In this document: in pieces, positions 53,544 through 62,803 of the stretch
How positions within the stretch are numbered: position 1 is the stretch's first letter
Layout: each line of letters opens with the position of its first letter
Assembly: GCA_024645085.1 (NCBI GenBank)
Contig: JAHEGN010000001.1
Location: 1-64,000 of the forward strand
Reading direction: 5' to 3'
Source: Rhodobiaceae bacterium
GTDB lineage: Bacteria > Pseudomonadota > Alphaproteobacteria > RS24
Length of the DNA stretch: 64,000 nt
Program-made: the position numbers and the translations under genes
Notes under the pieces: generated by a model
The model's database searches: none
The model's input: the letters and a program-made list of their open reading frames with translations, nothing else
What the model was told of the DNA's origin: nothing

Positions 53544-55664
53544 TTAATATTGTTTGGCAATACTGAGCATGAAGCGGCGACCTTCGCCGGGGAAATAGCG
53601 ATTATTGCCGAACCATTTATCAGCCCGTTTGGCATAATCTTCGTCGAGAAGGTTTTGCACTTCCAGCTGCACCACAGCATCGCTTGGCAATGTGTAATCA
53701 AGGGTTAGGTCGAATAAATCATGGCCGTCATATTTTTCAGAGTTTGACGCATCCATAAAATACGAACCAACATGGTGCCAAGTCAGAGCGCTTTGCAGGC
53801 GGGTGCTGGTTTGATGGGTCAAACGGGCATTGGCCAAGGTCTTGGGGGCGCTATCCATATCATCGCCATCGGTGATGCTTTCGAGAGCATTGGCGCCTGA
53901 GACATTGCGGTTAAAGGCATATTCATGCTCGGCCAAGGTGACATTGGCGTCGAGGGCGTAGCTGTCGTTAATGGCCCATTGCATTTCCAACTCAATGCCC
54001 TGATGGCGGGTTTCGCCGTCAGCTTCGTAATAATCGCTGCCGTCGCGGAAGTGATAATTTTTCTTCTGCATGACAAATGCCGCTGCCTCATAAGACAGGT
54101 TGGCATAGGCGGCGCGATAGCCAATTTCTAAACTATCGAGAGTTTCGGAATCGACGCTGCTAATATTGGCAATCACACCGGTTTTGCTCTGGTCGCGCAA
54201 ACGATAAAGATCGGTGACTTGCGGGGCCCGTGCGGCGCGCGCCAAATTAACAAACAGGCGGCGGTTGTCGGCCAATTTATGTATCAGCCCCAGCTTTGGC
54301 GAGACATCTGTGAAGTCGTCGGTTTTGTCAGCTGGGCGGAATAATTTGCCCTGTAAGCCGTCGGTGGTGTTGTTGGTGTAATCGTAGGAAGTAATCTCAA
54401 CCCGCAAACCAGTGGTGATATCGGTCTTGTCGCTCAGCGCCCAAACCGCATGGACATAGGGAGCAATGACCAGCGCATCGACATCAAAATCATAATGCAG
54501 GCCTTGCGCGTAATCTAAAGAAGCGCCGCCAAAAGCCAGTTTATCAGCGCCCGACTGGAACTCGGTCAGCGTGCCTTGCGTGTAATCAGTGTCGATACCG
54601 ACATCATAGGTCACACCTTGGCCCTCGCGGTGATAGTTCAGCAAAAGGCCGATACTATCGTGCTCGTTATTTTCAACCGTTGTGCCAGCTGTGCCAGGTA
54701 GAAAATGCATGCGGAATTCCATTTCATTGGAACGCGCATAGGGCGTCAGCGTCAACTTGGCACCGTCGCTTAAGGTGCGGGCGATACGCAATGAACTGCG
54801 GAAGGCACGCGCATCGCGATAAGCATCAGGAGCCGGATTGCTTTTCGACAAGCTCTTGTCTTCATAGGCTTCGCGCGTCGCGCCATCGGCGGTTTGAATA
54901 TAGGCGGCCGTCTCTTGGTTGAGATTCATGCCAGCCAGTGAAAAGCTGTAGTCCGTATTGTCGCGGCGCCACTGGGTTTGCAGGCGCAGTTTTTGCTGTT
55001 CAAAGCCCTGATTGGCCCGATAGCCCTCTTCATCGCCGGTTATCGAAACACCAAGACGCGCCGCATAGCCGTCCATTTGCCGATCCATTTCGCTGTTCAG
55101 CGCATAGCGGCCATAAGAACCAGCGGCAATACGGCTGCTTGTTTGGTGCTCGGCAATGGGGCCGGATACGAAGTTAATCATACCGTGCAAGGCGTTGGAG
55201 CCATAAAGCGCACTGCCGGGCCCGCGGGTGACTTCCACCCGGCCAGTCGGTGACGGCATGGCGTCCATCAGCGCATTAATATTGGCAAAGGCTGGTGCCC
55301 GCATGGAAATGCCATCTTCCAGATAAAGGAAAGAGCCAGCGCCACCGCCGCCTACCAAAATTGGTGAGCGAATGGATGATAGATGCTCTTGCCCACTGCC
55401 GCGATTAATGTGCACACCGGCGGCGCGATTGACTAAATCGACAGGAAAAATATTGGCCCGCTCACCGGCATCAATAGTGGTGATGCTGCCGACATTATCA
55501 AACCGGCTGGTTGCATCGCGGGTTGTGGTGACAATGATTTCATCGACCGCAGTCGTGTTCTCTTGCGCCATGGCCATTTGCGGTGCCATGAACGCGAGAA
55601 GAGAACTGGCGCCGATCAAATTACGAAATGAAGGACGCGAGACTGGTTTGGTTGAAAAAATCAT
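53544..55664 (-). CDS. TonB-dependent outer-membrane receptor
   Basis: 706 aa. Signal peptide ([19 protein letters not shown]), TonB-box region [18 protein letters not shown], a plug ([41 protein letters not shown]) and a beta barrel ending FMLSIAKQY. It resembles the FepA/CirA group; the ligand may be a siderophore, corrinoid or other large nutrient. No riboswitch or Fur-like box was found upstream. It starts 31 bases after kdsD ends on the other side but is not functionally linked to it by sequence. Confidence 0.9.
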   Translation of the reverse strand: MIFSTKPVSRPSFRNLIGASSLLAFMAPQMAMAQENTTAVDEIIVTTTRDATSRFDNVGSITTIDAGERANIFPVDLVNRAAGVHINRGSGQEHLSSIRSPILVGGGGAGSFLYLEDGISMRAPAFANINALMDAMPSPTGRVEVTRGPGSALYGSNALHGMINFVSGPIAEHQTSSRIAAGSYGRYALNSEMDRQMDGYAARLGVSITGDEEGYRANQGFEQQKLRLQTQWRRDNTDYSFSLAGMNLNQETAAYIQTADGATREAYEDKSLSKSNPAPDAYRDARAFRSSLRIARTLSDGAKLTLTPYARSNEMEFRMHFLPGTAGTTVENNEHDSIGLLLNYHREGQGVTYDVGIDTDYTQGTLTEFQSGADKLAFGGASLDYAQGLHYDFDVDALVIAPYVHAVWALSDKTDITTGLRVEITSYDYTNNTTDGLQGKLFRPADKTDDFTDVSPKLGLIHKLADNRRLFVNLARAARAPQVTDLYRLRDQSKTGVIANISSVDSETLDSLEIGYRAAYANLSYEAAAFVMQKKNYHFRDGSDYYEADGETRHQGIELEMQWAINDSYALDANVTLAEHEYAFNRNVSGANALESITDGDDMDSAPKTLANARLTHQTSTRLQSALTWHHVGSYFMDASNSEKYDGHDLFDLTLDYTLPSDAVVQLEVQNLLDEDYAKRADKWFGNNRYFPGEGRRFMLSIAKQY

Positions 55665-55695
55665 TGAAAACTCCTGAGTTGGACTTTAGCCTGTG

Positions 55696-56664
55696 CTAAG
55701 CGGTGCCGATACGCAATAGGTCAAGAACGCGCACCAAGCCTATTGGTTTTTTGGCCGTTTGCTTATCGTCACAGACGAATAAGCACTGAATTTTATTCGC
55801 ATTCATAATGTTCAGCGCTTCGGCCGTCAGCTTGCTACTCAAAATAGTTTGCGGATTAGGCGTCATAATATCGCCCGTGGCTTTGTTTAACAACTCGGCA
55901 GACATATGACGGCGCAAATCGCCATCGGTGATGATGCCAATCAGTTGGTCTTGCGAGTCTATGATGCCCAAACAGCCAAAACCTTTTTCGGTCATCAGCA
56001 AGAGCGCTTGATCCATGCCCATATCGGCGGTCGCCAATGGCAGTTCGGCGCCTTTGTGCATGACGTCCTTGACTTGCGATAGGCTGGCGCCCAATTTTCC
56101 GCCGGGGTGGAAATTTTTGAAATCCGACGGGGTGAAATCGCGCCGTTCCAGCAAAGCCACGGCCAAAGCATCCCCCAAAGCCAATTGCATGGTGGTTGAT
56201 GTGGTCGGGGCGAGGCCAATCGGCCCGGCTTCTTCGGCTTGCGGCAAAGTCAGGCAAATATCGGCGCTGCTGCCCAATAGGCTGGTATCGTTTGAGGTGA
56301 TGGCAATCAGCGGAATGCTAAAGCGGCGGGCATAAGCCAGCAGGCCAGATAATTCGCTGGTGCCGCCCGACCAAGATAAAGCCAAAATAACATCGTCTTT
56401 GGTAATCATACCAAGGTCGCCATGGCTGGCTTCTGCTGGGTGGACAAATTGCGCTGGCGTGCCAGTCGAGGCCAAAGTGGCGGTGATTTTCTTGCCAATG
56501 TGCCCGCTCTTACCCATGCCAGAGACAATAACCCGGCCCCTGGCTTGGGCCAGCATATCGACGGCCTGATTGATATTGTCACCAATGGTGTCGGCCAGTT
56601 TTTGCAAGCCAGCTGCCTCAGTGATTAATGTTTGGCGGGCTGATGTCAGCGCGTCTTTTGTCAT
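55696..56664 (-). CDS. kdsD: Arabinose-5-phosphate isomerase
   Basis: 322 aa. An SIS domain (about residues 35-170; VSGMGKSGHIGKKITATLAS and PAEASHGDLGMI) and two CBS domains (about 200-320; MTPNPQTILSSKLTAEALNIM). It converts ribulose 5-phosphate to arabinose 5-phosphate, the first step to Kdo for lipopolysaccharide. The neighbour galU, also LPS/exopolysaccharide precursor supply, lies upstream on the same strand with a 43-base gap, consistent with one envelope transcript. Confidence 0.95.
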   Translation of the reverse strand: MTKDALTSARQTLITEAAGLQKLADTIGDNINQAVDMLAQARGRVIVSGMGKSGHIGKKITATLASTGTPAQFVHPAEASHGDLGMITKDDVILALSWSGGTSELSGLLAYARRFSIPLIAITSNDTSLLGSSADICLTLPQAEEAGPIGLAPTTSTTMQLALGDALAVALLERRDFTPSDFKNFHPGGKLGASLSQVKDVMHKGAELPLATADMGMDQALLLMTEKGFGCLGIIDSQDQLIGIITDGDLRRHMSAELLNKATGDIMTPNPQTILSSKLTAEALNIMNANKIQCLFVCDDKQTAKKPIGLVRVLDLLRIGTA

Positions 56665-56707
56665 ACTCTTTACCTCTGACGATTTAATTTGATGGCATGA
56701 TACAGAT

Positions 56708-57595
56708 TTACGAGAATTTTTCGACCACTTGTCGCATCATCTGCAATAAATCTTGCTTATCATCCGTATTTGATGTGTCGAGGGCATAGGCCATATTGGC
56801 GGCCAGAAAGCCAAGCGGTTGGCCGCAGTCATAGCGATCGCCGTCAAAGCGCAGGCCATGGGTTGGCACATGTCCAATCAAGTCGGCGATGGCATCGGTC
56901 AATTGTATTTCGCCGCCCGCACCGGTTTTGAAAGCTGCTAATTTGTCAAAAATTTCCGGCTGCAAAATATACCGCCCAATGACCGCCAAATTCGATGGCG
57001 CGTCTTGCGGTGCCGGTTTTTCGACCAAGGCAGTAATTTCAAGCAAATTGTCATTTTGTGTGCCCGGGGCAATCACGCCATAACGGTCGGTTTCATGCGC
57101 TGGCACAGGCTCAACCGCCACCAGATTGCCGCCCTGCGCCGCATAGGCCTGCATCATTTGTGCCAAACACGGGGTCGGCGCGCGCACTAAATCATCGGTC
57201 AGCACAACGGCAAAGGGCTCGTCGTCAATCGCGTCACGGGCGCACCAAATGGCATGGCCGAGCCCGCGCGGTTGATCTTGAATAACTTGCTTCACCTGCG
57301 CGCCGGGTGGCAAGCCAGCGCTCAAAAGATCGGCCAAATCGGTTTTACCACTGGCCGTCAAATGAGCGTGTAAATCTGGGGTCGGGCTGAAATGCGCAGC
57401 GATCGAGGTTTTGTGAGCGGCGGTGACGAAAATAAAATGCTCAAAGCCAGCCGCCGCAGCTTCTTCAACCGTCCATTGAATCAGCGGCCGGTCAACGACT
57501 GGCAACATTTCTTTTGGGGTGACTTTTGTTGCTGGTAAAAACCGCGTGCCGAGTCCGGCGACGGGAAATACAACTTTGCGGGGACGTTGGGTCAG
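56708..57595 (-). CDS. galU: UTP-glucose-1-phosphate uridylyltransferase, CTG start
   Basis: 295 aa from a CTG at 57595. The conserved N-terminus RKVVFPVAGLGTRFLPATK and TPKEMLPVVDRPL is encoded upstream of the first ATG (57508), so a start there would delete the nucleotide-binding loop. Between an in-frame TGA upstream and this loop there is no ATG, GTG or TTG; the only near-cognate starts are CTG and ATA, and GAGGAG sits six bases before the CTG. The enzyme makes UDP-glucose for LPS and polysaccharides. IQDQPRGLGHAI and the Lys in ALVEKPAP are other family signatures. Confidence 0.88.
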   Translation of the reverse strand: MTQRPRKVVFPVAGLGTRFLPATKVTPKEMLPVVDRPLIQWTVEEAAAAGFEHFIFVTAAHKTSIAAHFSPTPDLHAHLTASGKTDLADLLSAGLPPGAQVKQVIQDQPRGLGHAIWCARDAIDDEPFAVVLTDDLVRAPTPCLAQMMQAYAAQGGNLVAVEPVPAHETDRYGVIAPGTQNDNLLEITALVEKPAPQDAPSNLAVIGRYILQPEIFDKLAAFKTGAGGEIQLTDAIADLIGHVPTHGLRFDGDRYDCGQPLGFLAANMAYALDTSNTDDKQDLLQMMRQVVEKFS

Positions 57596-57690
57596 CGGAA
57601 ACTCCTCTATTTCGCCCCGATTGTAATGGAATCGGCTATAGTATCAACAGTTAGCTGGCCAAAAGGTCATCCCTTATTTTAGAGGTCAAA

Positions 57691-58920
57691 TTGATAAATA
57701 AAATGCGTGAATCAGCCAGTCAGTCGCGACTTGTTTTGTCTATATTTTTTACCTGCTTGTTGTTTGTCAGCGGGTTGGGCCTCAGCCAGGTTGAGGCCAA
57801 GGATGCGGCATTTGACGCCTTCCTTGATGAGATTCGCGTTGAAGCGGCGAACAAGGGCGTGCGCCCTGAATTTATTGCCGCCCTTGATGGCTTGCAACCG
57901 AACCCAGATGTGCAGCGTCTGGCCGCCCGTCAGCCGGAATATGTCAAACCCATTTGGTCGTATTTAACGCATTTGATTACCGATAAACGGCTGAGCTTGG
58001 GGCGCGAAAAACTGTTGGAAGAACAAGCGATTTTGGCGCAATTGGAAGAACAATATGGCGTGCCGCGCGGTATTTTGGTGGCGATATGGGGGGTTGAAAC
58101 CAATTATGGTAGCAATAAGGGCTATTTTCCTGTGCTGCAGGCATTGGCGACATTGGGCTATCAAGGCAAGCGCGCCAAATTTGGCCGTCAGCAATTGCTC
58201 GCCGCCTTGGAGATTTTGCAAACCGGCGACGTGAAACTGGAAGATTTTAAGGGCAGTTGGGCCGGTGCCATGGGGCATACGCAATTCATCCCGACGACCT
58301 ATCAGGGCTATGCCGCCGATGGCACTGGCGATGGTGTGCGCAATATTTGGACACAGCCGCATGACGCGCTGGCCTCGACCGCCAATTATCTGAAAGTGTC
58401 GGGCTGGAAACGCGGCCTGCCTTGGGGTTTTGAAGTGCGTGTGCCGGATGATTTTGATTTTGCTTTGGCCGATTTGAAGCGCCTCGAACCGGCCGCTTTT
58501 TGGCGCGCCCGCGGGGTGCAGGCATATCACGGGGAGCTTGGAGATGAGCTCGGTGATATGGCGATTTTCGCGCCCGGCGGTTTACGCGGCCCCGTGTTTT
58601 TGGTGACGGTAAATTTCAAGGCCTTGCTGCGTTATAATACGGCGCCCGCCTATGCCCTGGCGGTTGGCCATTTGAGCCAGCGGTTTACTGAGGCGGCAAG
58701 TTTTGACCGCCCTTGGCCGATGACCGACCGGCCGCTTTTGCCGGAAGAAATTAGTGTTTTACAAAATGCCCTCAATGCGGCCGGTTATCAGGCCGGTGAG
58801 GCGGATGGTATTTTGGGCACATCGACGCGCCGCGCCGTGCGAGATTATCAGCGCGACGCCAATTTAGTGGCCGATGGCTTTGCGACGCCGGGACTACTAT
58901 CGCATTTGGGCGTGCGTTAA
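57691..58920 (+). CDS. Lytic murein transglycosylase, MltB-like with PG-binding domain
   Basis: 409 aa. A signal peptide (residues about 12-36, ending VEA), an SLT_2/MltB catalytic domain with catalytic Glu136 in AIWGVETNYG and GSWAGAMGHTQFIPTTY, and a C-terminal peptidoglycan_binding_1 domain (about 345-405; LQNALNAAGYQAGEADGILG). It cleaves the glycan strand with anhydro-muramic product. No lipobox Cys, so it is soluble periplasmic. TTG 57691 follows AGAGGTCAAA; ATG 57703 is too far from it. It is divergent from galU. Confidence 0.9.
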   Translation: MINKMRESASQSRLVLSIFFTCLLFVSGLGLSQVEAKDAAFDAFLDEIRVEAANKGVRPEFIAALDGLQPNPDVQRLAARQPEYVKPIWSYLTHLITDKRLSLGREKLLEEQAILAQLEEQYGVPRGILVAIWGVETNYGSNKGYFPVLQALATLGYQGKRAKFGRQQLLAALEILQTGDVKLEDFKGSWAGAMGHTQFIPTTYQGYAADGTGDGVRNIWTQPHDALASTANYLKVSGWKRGLPWGFEVRVPDDFDFALADLKRLEPAAFWRARGVQAYHGELGDELGDMAIFAPGGLRGPVFLVTVNFKALLRYNTAPAYALAVGHLSQRFTEAASFDRPWPMTDRPLLPEEISVLQNALNAAGYQAGEADGILGTSTRRAVRDYQRDANLVADGFATPGLLSHLGVR

Positions 58921-58959
58921 CCCCTAGCCAGCCGGTAAGAATGTGCTATCTTCCGCCGC

Positions 58960-59910
58960 ATGAATGAGATCGGTAAATCGGCGCGTGACGCCATTGATGC
59001 AATCCAGAGCGGCTATGAGCAGCTTGGATATGTAAGTGATGAACAAATTGCGACAGCATTGTTTTTGGCTCAAACCCTGGAAAAACCACTCTTGGTCGAA
59101 GGCCCCCCAGGGGTTGGCAAGACAGAATTGGCCAAGGCAACGGCGAGTTTTCTCGGCCTCGATATGATTCGCTTGCAATGCTATGAGGGCCTCGACGAAG
59201 CCAAGGCATTGTATGAATGGCAATATGGCAAGCAATTGCTTTATACGCAGGTGCTGAAAGAAAAGCTCGGCGATTTGATGCAGGGCGCCAACACGCTCGA
59301 CGAGTCAATGGGCCGGTTAAATGATTTCGAAGATGTGTTTTTCTCCGAGCAATTTTTGCAAAGTCGGCCGCTCCTGCAAGCCTTGCGCGCCGATGAGGGC
59401 GTGGTGCTGCTGATTGATGAGATTGATAAATCAGACGATGAATTTGAAGCCTTTTTGCTGGAAATTTTGTCGGACTATCAAATTTCAATTCCGGAATTGG
59501 GCACGATTAAAGCCAAGAAGCCACCTTTGGTGTTTTTGACGTCAAATAATACTCGCGAAATTGGCGATGCATTGAAGCGACGGTGTTTGCATTTATATAT
59601 TGCGTTTCCTGATGCGCCACGCGAGAACGCGATTTTGCAGGCCCGTGTGCCGGAACTCGACAATAAGCTGCGCACACATATTGTTGATTTCGTGCAAGCG
59701 GTTCGCCAGATGGATTTGAAAAAACCACCGGCCGTCAGCGAAACCATTGATTGGGCGCGCGCCATTGTGCTGCTCAACATGCAGGTTCTGGACGCTGATT
59801 TTGTACGTAATACATTGAATGTCTTGCTTAAATTCAAATCTGACATTGATAATGTCGAGACCGAAGTGACGCGGCTTTTGCGTGAAACCGAAAGCGCAGC
59901 AGCGCGCTAG
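58960..59910 (+). CDS. MoxR-family AAA+ ATPase
   Basis: 316 aa. Walker A EGPPGVGKTELAKATAS (about residue 48), Walker B VVLLIDEIDKSDDEFE (about 150), sensor 1 FLTSNNTREIGDALKRRCL and lid helices after. MoxR ATPases help assemble or insert cofactors into metal enzymes together with a VWA protein, which is the next gene (14 bases later). The sequence is closest to the CoxD/CoxE pairing associated with CO-dehydrogenase-like molybdenum enzymes, but no such enzyme is in the window. Confidence 0.9.
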   Translation: MNEIGKSARDAIDAIQSGYEQLGYVSDEQIATALFLAQTLEKPLLVEGPPGVGKTELAKATASFLGLDMIRLQCYEGLDEAKALYEWQYGKQLLYTQVLKEKLGDLMQGANTLDESMGRLNDFEDVFFSEQFLQSRPLLQALRADEGVVLLIDEIDKSDDEFEAFLLEILSDYQISIPELGTIKAKKPPLVFLTSNNTREIGDALKRRCLHLYIAFPDAPRENAILQARVPELDNKLRTHIVDFVQAVRQMDLKKPPAVSETIDWARAIVLLNMQVLDADFVRNTLNVLLKFKSDIDNVETEVTRLLRETESAAAR

Positions 59911-59924
59911 ATGCGGAGCTGGCG

Positions 59925-61349
59925 GTGATTGCAGACTTTATTCGCATTTTACGCGCCGCCGATGTGCGCGTGTCGCCGGCTGAGGCGATTGATGCGGTGG
60001 CGGTGATTGAAGCAATTGGTTTGCAAGACCGCAGTCTTTTGAAACATGCGCTGTCGCATAGTCTGGCCAAAACCGAAGCCGAAAAATTTGCCTTTGACGA
60101 ATGTTTTGAGAGCTATTTTGTGCCGCCGCGCGAACAACCACCGCAAGCCGAACAGCCTTCTGACACAAATGATGAAGCGCCAGCTGACGAACAATCTGAG
60201 GCTGCGGCTGAAGATGATCAGGCGGGCGATGAAGAAAACCTTGACCAACAAGGCCTGCCAGCCGGTGGTGGTGAAGCTTCAGCTGCGGACGGCCCGCCGG
60301 CTAGCTTGACGCAAATGATTGAAACCAATGACCAGGCTGCTTTGCAAGCCGCCATGGCTGAAGCGGCCAGTGCGGCGGGTGTACAAGAGGCGCGGCTGTT
60401 TACTCAACAGGGCATGTTTAGCCGCCGCATTATTGAAGCCATGGGGCTAGATGATTTAGACGCCTCCATTCGTCAGGCGCGCGACGGTGGTGACGCTGAA
60501 CGCGCTGAAAAATTGCAACAGGGGCGGGCGCAATTATTTGAGGATATTCATGATTTCGTCGAACGCCAAATTGCCATGCGGACGAAAAACGCTGGCCGTT
60601 TATTGCGCGAGGGGGCGCTGAGCCGCATTCGGCTGAGCAATCTCGACCGCAGTGATATGAATATTATGCGCAATTTAATTCGCAAATTGGCCAAACGCTT
60701 GGCCTCGCGCCATTCACGGCGGCGGCGCAAAGCCCAACGTGGCATGTTGGATGTGCGCCAGACCTTGCGGCGCAATCTGTCTTTTGATGGTGCTTTGTTT
60801 AATTTGGCGTGGCGGCGCACCAAAGTGGAGCGGCCAAAATTAATCGTTCTATGTGACGTATCAGGTTCGGTGGCGGCCGTGTCGCGGTTCTTTTTAATGT
60901 TTCTATATAGTCTCGACGAAGTGATGCCGCGTACCCGTAGTTTTGTGTTCTCCAATCGTGCTGGAGAGATTTCCGATATGATGCGCGAGGGCGATGTCGA
61001 ACAGGTGATGGAGCAGGCTTTGCGCGCCTATGGCGGTGGCTCTACCGATTATGGGCAAGCCATGCAAGATTTGGCCGAAGCGGTGCTGGATAAGGTTGAC
61101 CACCGCACCACGCTGATGATTTTGGGCGATGCACGGTCTAATTTTGGCGATCCAGGACATAAGGTGCTGAAGGAATTTCACGAGCGCGCGCGGCGGGTGA
61201 TTTGGCTCAACCCAGAACCGGAAGCGACGTGGAATGGCGGCGATAGCGAAATGAAACGCTTGGGCGCCTATTGCACGCAAGTTCAAGTGTGTCATTCCAT
61301 TCGCCATGTGGAGCGCGTGTTGGACGATTTGCTGCGGCAAAGCGTTTAG
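59925..61349 (+). CDS. VWA-domain protein, CoxE-like
   Basis: 474 aa from a GTG start with GGAG six bases upstream. An N-terminal helical part (1-60), a low-complexity acidic linker rich in Gln, Glu, Asp and Ala (about 63-115), a basic Arg-rich helix region (about 230-285) and a C-terminal von Willebrand A domain with a full MIDAS set: DVSGSVAAVS (about 308) and YGGGSTDYGQA (about 370). It pairs with the MoxR ATPase upstream as in the CoxE family. Its stop codon lies in a short direct repeat. Confidence 0.88.
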   Translation: MIADFIRILRAADVRVSPAEAIDAVAVIEAIGLQDRSLLKHALSHSLAKTEAEKFAFDECFESYFVPPREQPPQAEQPSDTNDEAPADEQSEAAAEDDQAGDEENLDQQGLPAGGGEASAADGPPASLTQMIETNDQAALQAAMAEAASAAGVQEARLFTQQGMFSRRIIEAMGLDDLDASIRQARDGGDAERAEKLQQGRAQLFEDIHDFVERQIAMRTKNAGRLLREGALSRIRLSNLDRSDMNIMRNLIRKLAKRLASRHSRRRRKAQRGMLDVRQTLRRNLSFDGALFNLAWRRTKVERPKLIVLCDVSGSVAAVSRFFLMFLYSLDEVMPRTRSFVFSNRAGEISDMMREGDVEQVMEQALRAYGGGSTDYGQAMQDLAEAVLDKVDHRTTLMILGDARSNFGDPGHKVLKEFHERARRVIWLNPEPEATWNGGDSEMKRLGAYCTQVQVCHSIRHVERVLDDLLRQSV

Positions 61350-61392
61350 CGCGGTGCTTGGCGGTTAGCGCGGCCCTTGGCGGTTAGCGCGG
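61346..61392. repeat. 19-base direct repeat, 2.5 copies, at convergent gene ends
   Basis: Two copies of TTAGCGCGGnnCTTGGCGG (61346-61364 and 61365-61383; two bases differ) and a third partial copy TTAGCGCGG (61384-61392). The first copy contains the TAG stop of the VWA gene and the partial third copy supplies the TAA stop of gltD on the opposite strand. It looks like a slipped-strand duplication at a 34-base convergent gap. Confidence 0.9.
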
Positions 61393-62802
61393 TAAGACTG
61401 TCTCACCCATGAGGAATAAATCAACCTCGCGGGCGCATTGACGGCCCTCACGAATAGCCCAAACCACCAGAGACTGACCGCGGCGCATGTCGCCGCAAGC
61501 AAAAACCCCAGCCTGTGAACTTTCATAAGTCGCCGTATCGGCGGCGACATTACCGCGTGGGTCTTTTTGCAATTGCAATTGCTCGACCAAGCCGTCGTGC
61601 ACCGGATGGATAAAGCCCATGGCCAGCAGAACCAAATCGGCCTTAAGCTCAAATTCAGAACCAGCAACCGGCTGCATAGTGTCGTCGACTTTGGTGCAGC
61701 TAATGGCGGTCACTTTACCGTCTTCACCTTTGACGCCTGTGGTCATTACTGAGAAGTCGCGAATGGCGCCTTCTTCTTGGCTTGATGAAGTGCGCATTTT
61801 CAATGGCCAATCGGGCCAAGTCAGACCTTTGTTTTCTTTCTCAGGCGGCATTGGCATAATTTCCAATTGTGTCACTGACAAAGCCCCTTGGCGGAAGCTG
61901 GTGCCAATACAGTCGGAGCCAGTATCACCGCCGCCAATGACAATCACATGTTTGCCTTCGGCAAGAATTTGTTCACCATCGCCCAATGGCTCTTGGCCAA
62001 CACGGCGGTTTTGTTGCGGCAGAAAATCCATGGCGTAATGCACGCCGTCTAAGTCGCGGCCTTCGACCGGCAAATCGCGCGGCACTTCTGAGCCGCCTGA
62101 TAAAATCAGCGCATCATGTTTGGTCTGCAAATCTTCAACCGACACATTAACCCCAATATGGGCGTCATAATGAAAGCTCACACCTTCGGCTTGCATTTGC
62201 TCAACCCGACGATCAATGCCGTGTTTTTCCATTTTGAAATCTGGAATGCCATAGCGCAGAAGACCACCAGCTTTGGCGTTTTTCTCGTAAATATGCACAT
62301 CATGGCCGGCCCGCGCCAATTGCTGGGCTGCGGCCATGCCAGCCGGACCAGCGCCAACGACGCCGATTGACTTGCCCGTTTTATTTGGGTTGATATGCGG
62401 GACAATCCAGCCATTTTCCCAGCCGCGATCGACAATTGCGCATTCGATGGATTTAATGGTCACCGGATTGTCGTCAATATTCAGCGTGCATGAGGCTTCG
62501 CAAGGGGCTGGGCAGATACGGCCAGTAAATTCTGGAAAATTATTGGTCGAGTGCAAATTGCTCAGCGCGGCTTGCCAATCGGCCGTGTAGACCAAATCAT
62601 TCCAGTCTGGGATTTGGTTGTTGACCGGGCAGCCATTGTGGCAATAGGGCACGCCGCAATCCATGCAGCGTGAGGCTTGCGCACGCAGGTCTTTTTCACC
62701 CAATGGCACGGTAAATTCGCGAAAGTTTTGCACCCGTTCTTCAGGCGGCAGATAGCTGCGGTCTTTGCGATCGAGTTCCAAAAATCCAGTTGCTTTTCCC
62801 AT
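61384..62802 (-). CDS. gltD: Glutamate synthase (NADPH) small subunit
   Basis: 472 aa. An N-terminal Fe-S region with [22 protein letters not shown] and CPAPCEASC (about residues 40-110), an FAD motif [23 protein letters not shown] (about 148) and an NADPH motif [18 protein letters not shown] (about 290). It passes electrons from NADPH to the large subunit for glutamate formation from glutamine and 2-oxoglutarate. ATG 62802 follows AGGAGAGTAAA and is one base after the gltB stop, so the two are translationally coupled. Confidence 0.95.
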   Translation of the reverse strand: MGKATGFLELDRKDRSYLPPEERVQNFREFTVPLGEKDLRAQASRCMDCGVPYCHNGCPVNNQIPDWNDLVYTADWQAALSNLHSTNNFPEFTGRICPAPCEASCTLNIDDNPVTIKSIECAIVDRGWENGWIVPHINPNKTGKSIGVVGAGPAGMAAAQQLARAGHDVHIYEKNAKAGGLLRYGIPDFKMEKHGIDRRVEQMQAEGVSFHYDAHIGVNVSVEDLQTKHDALILSGGSEVPRDLPVEGRDLDGVHYAMDFLPQQNRRVGQEPLGDGEQILAEGKHVIVIGGGDTGSDCIGTSFRQGALSVTQLEIMPMPPEKENKGLTWPDWPLKMRTSSSQEEGAIRDFSVMTTGVKGEDGKVTAISCTKVDDTMQPVAGSEFELKADLVLLAMGFIHPVHDGLVEQLQLQKDPRGNVAADTATYESSQAGVFACGDMRRGQSLVVWAIREGRQCAREVDLFLMGETVLPR

Positions 62803-62803
62803 T

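Noticed and set aside
56708-57508. A shorter galU beginning at the first ATG (57508).
   Set aside because: It would remove the conserved nucleotide-binding loop encoded upstream in the same frame.
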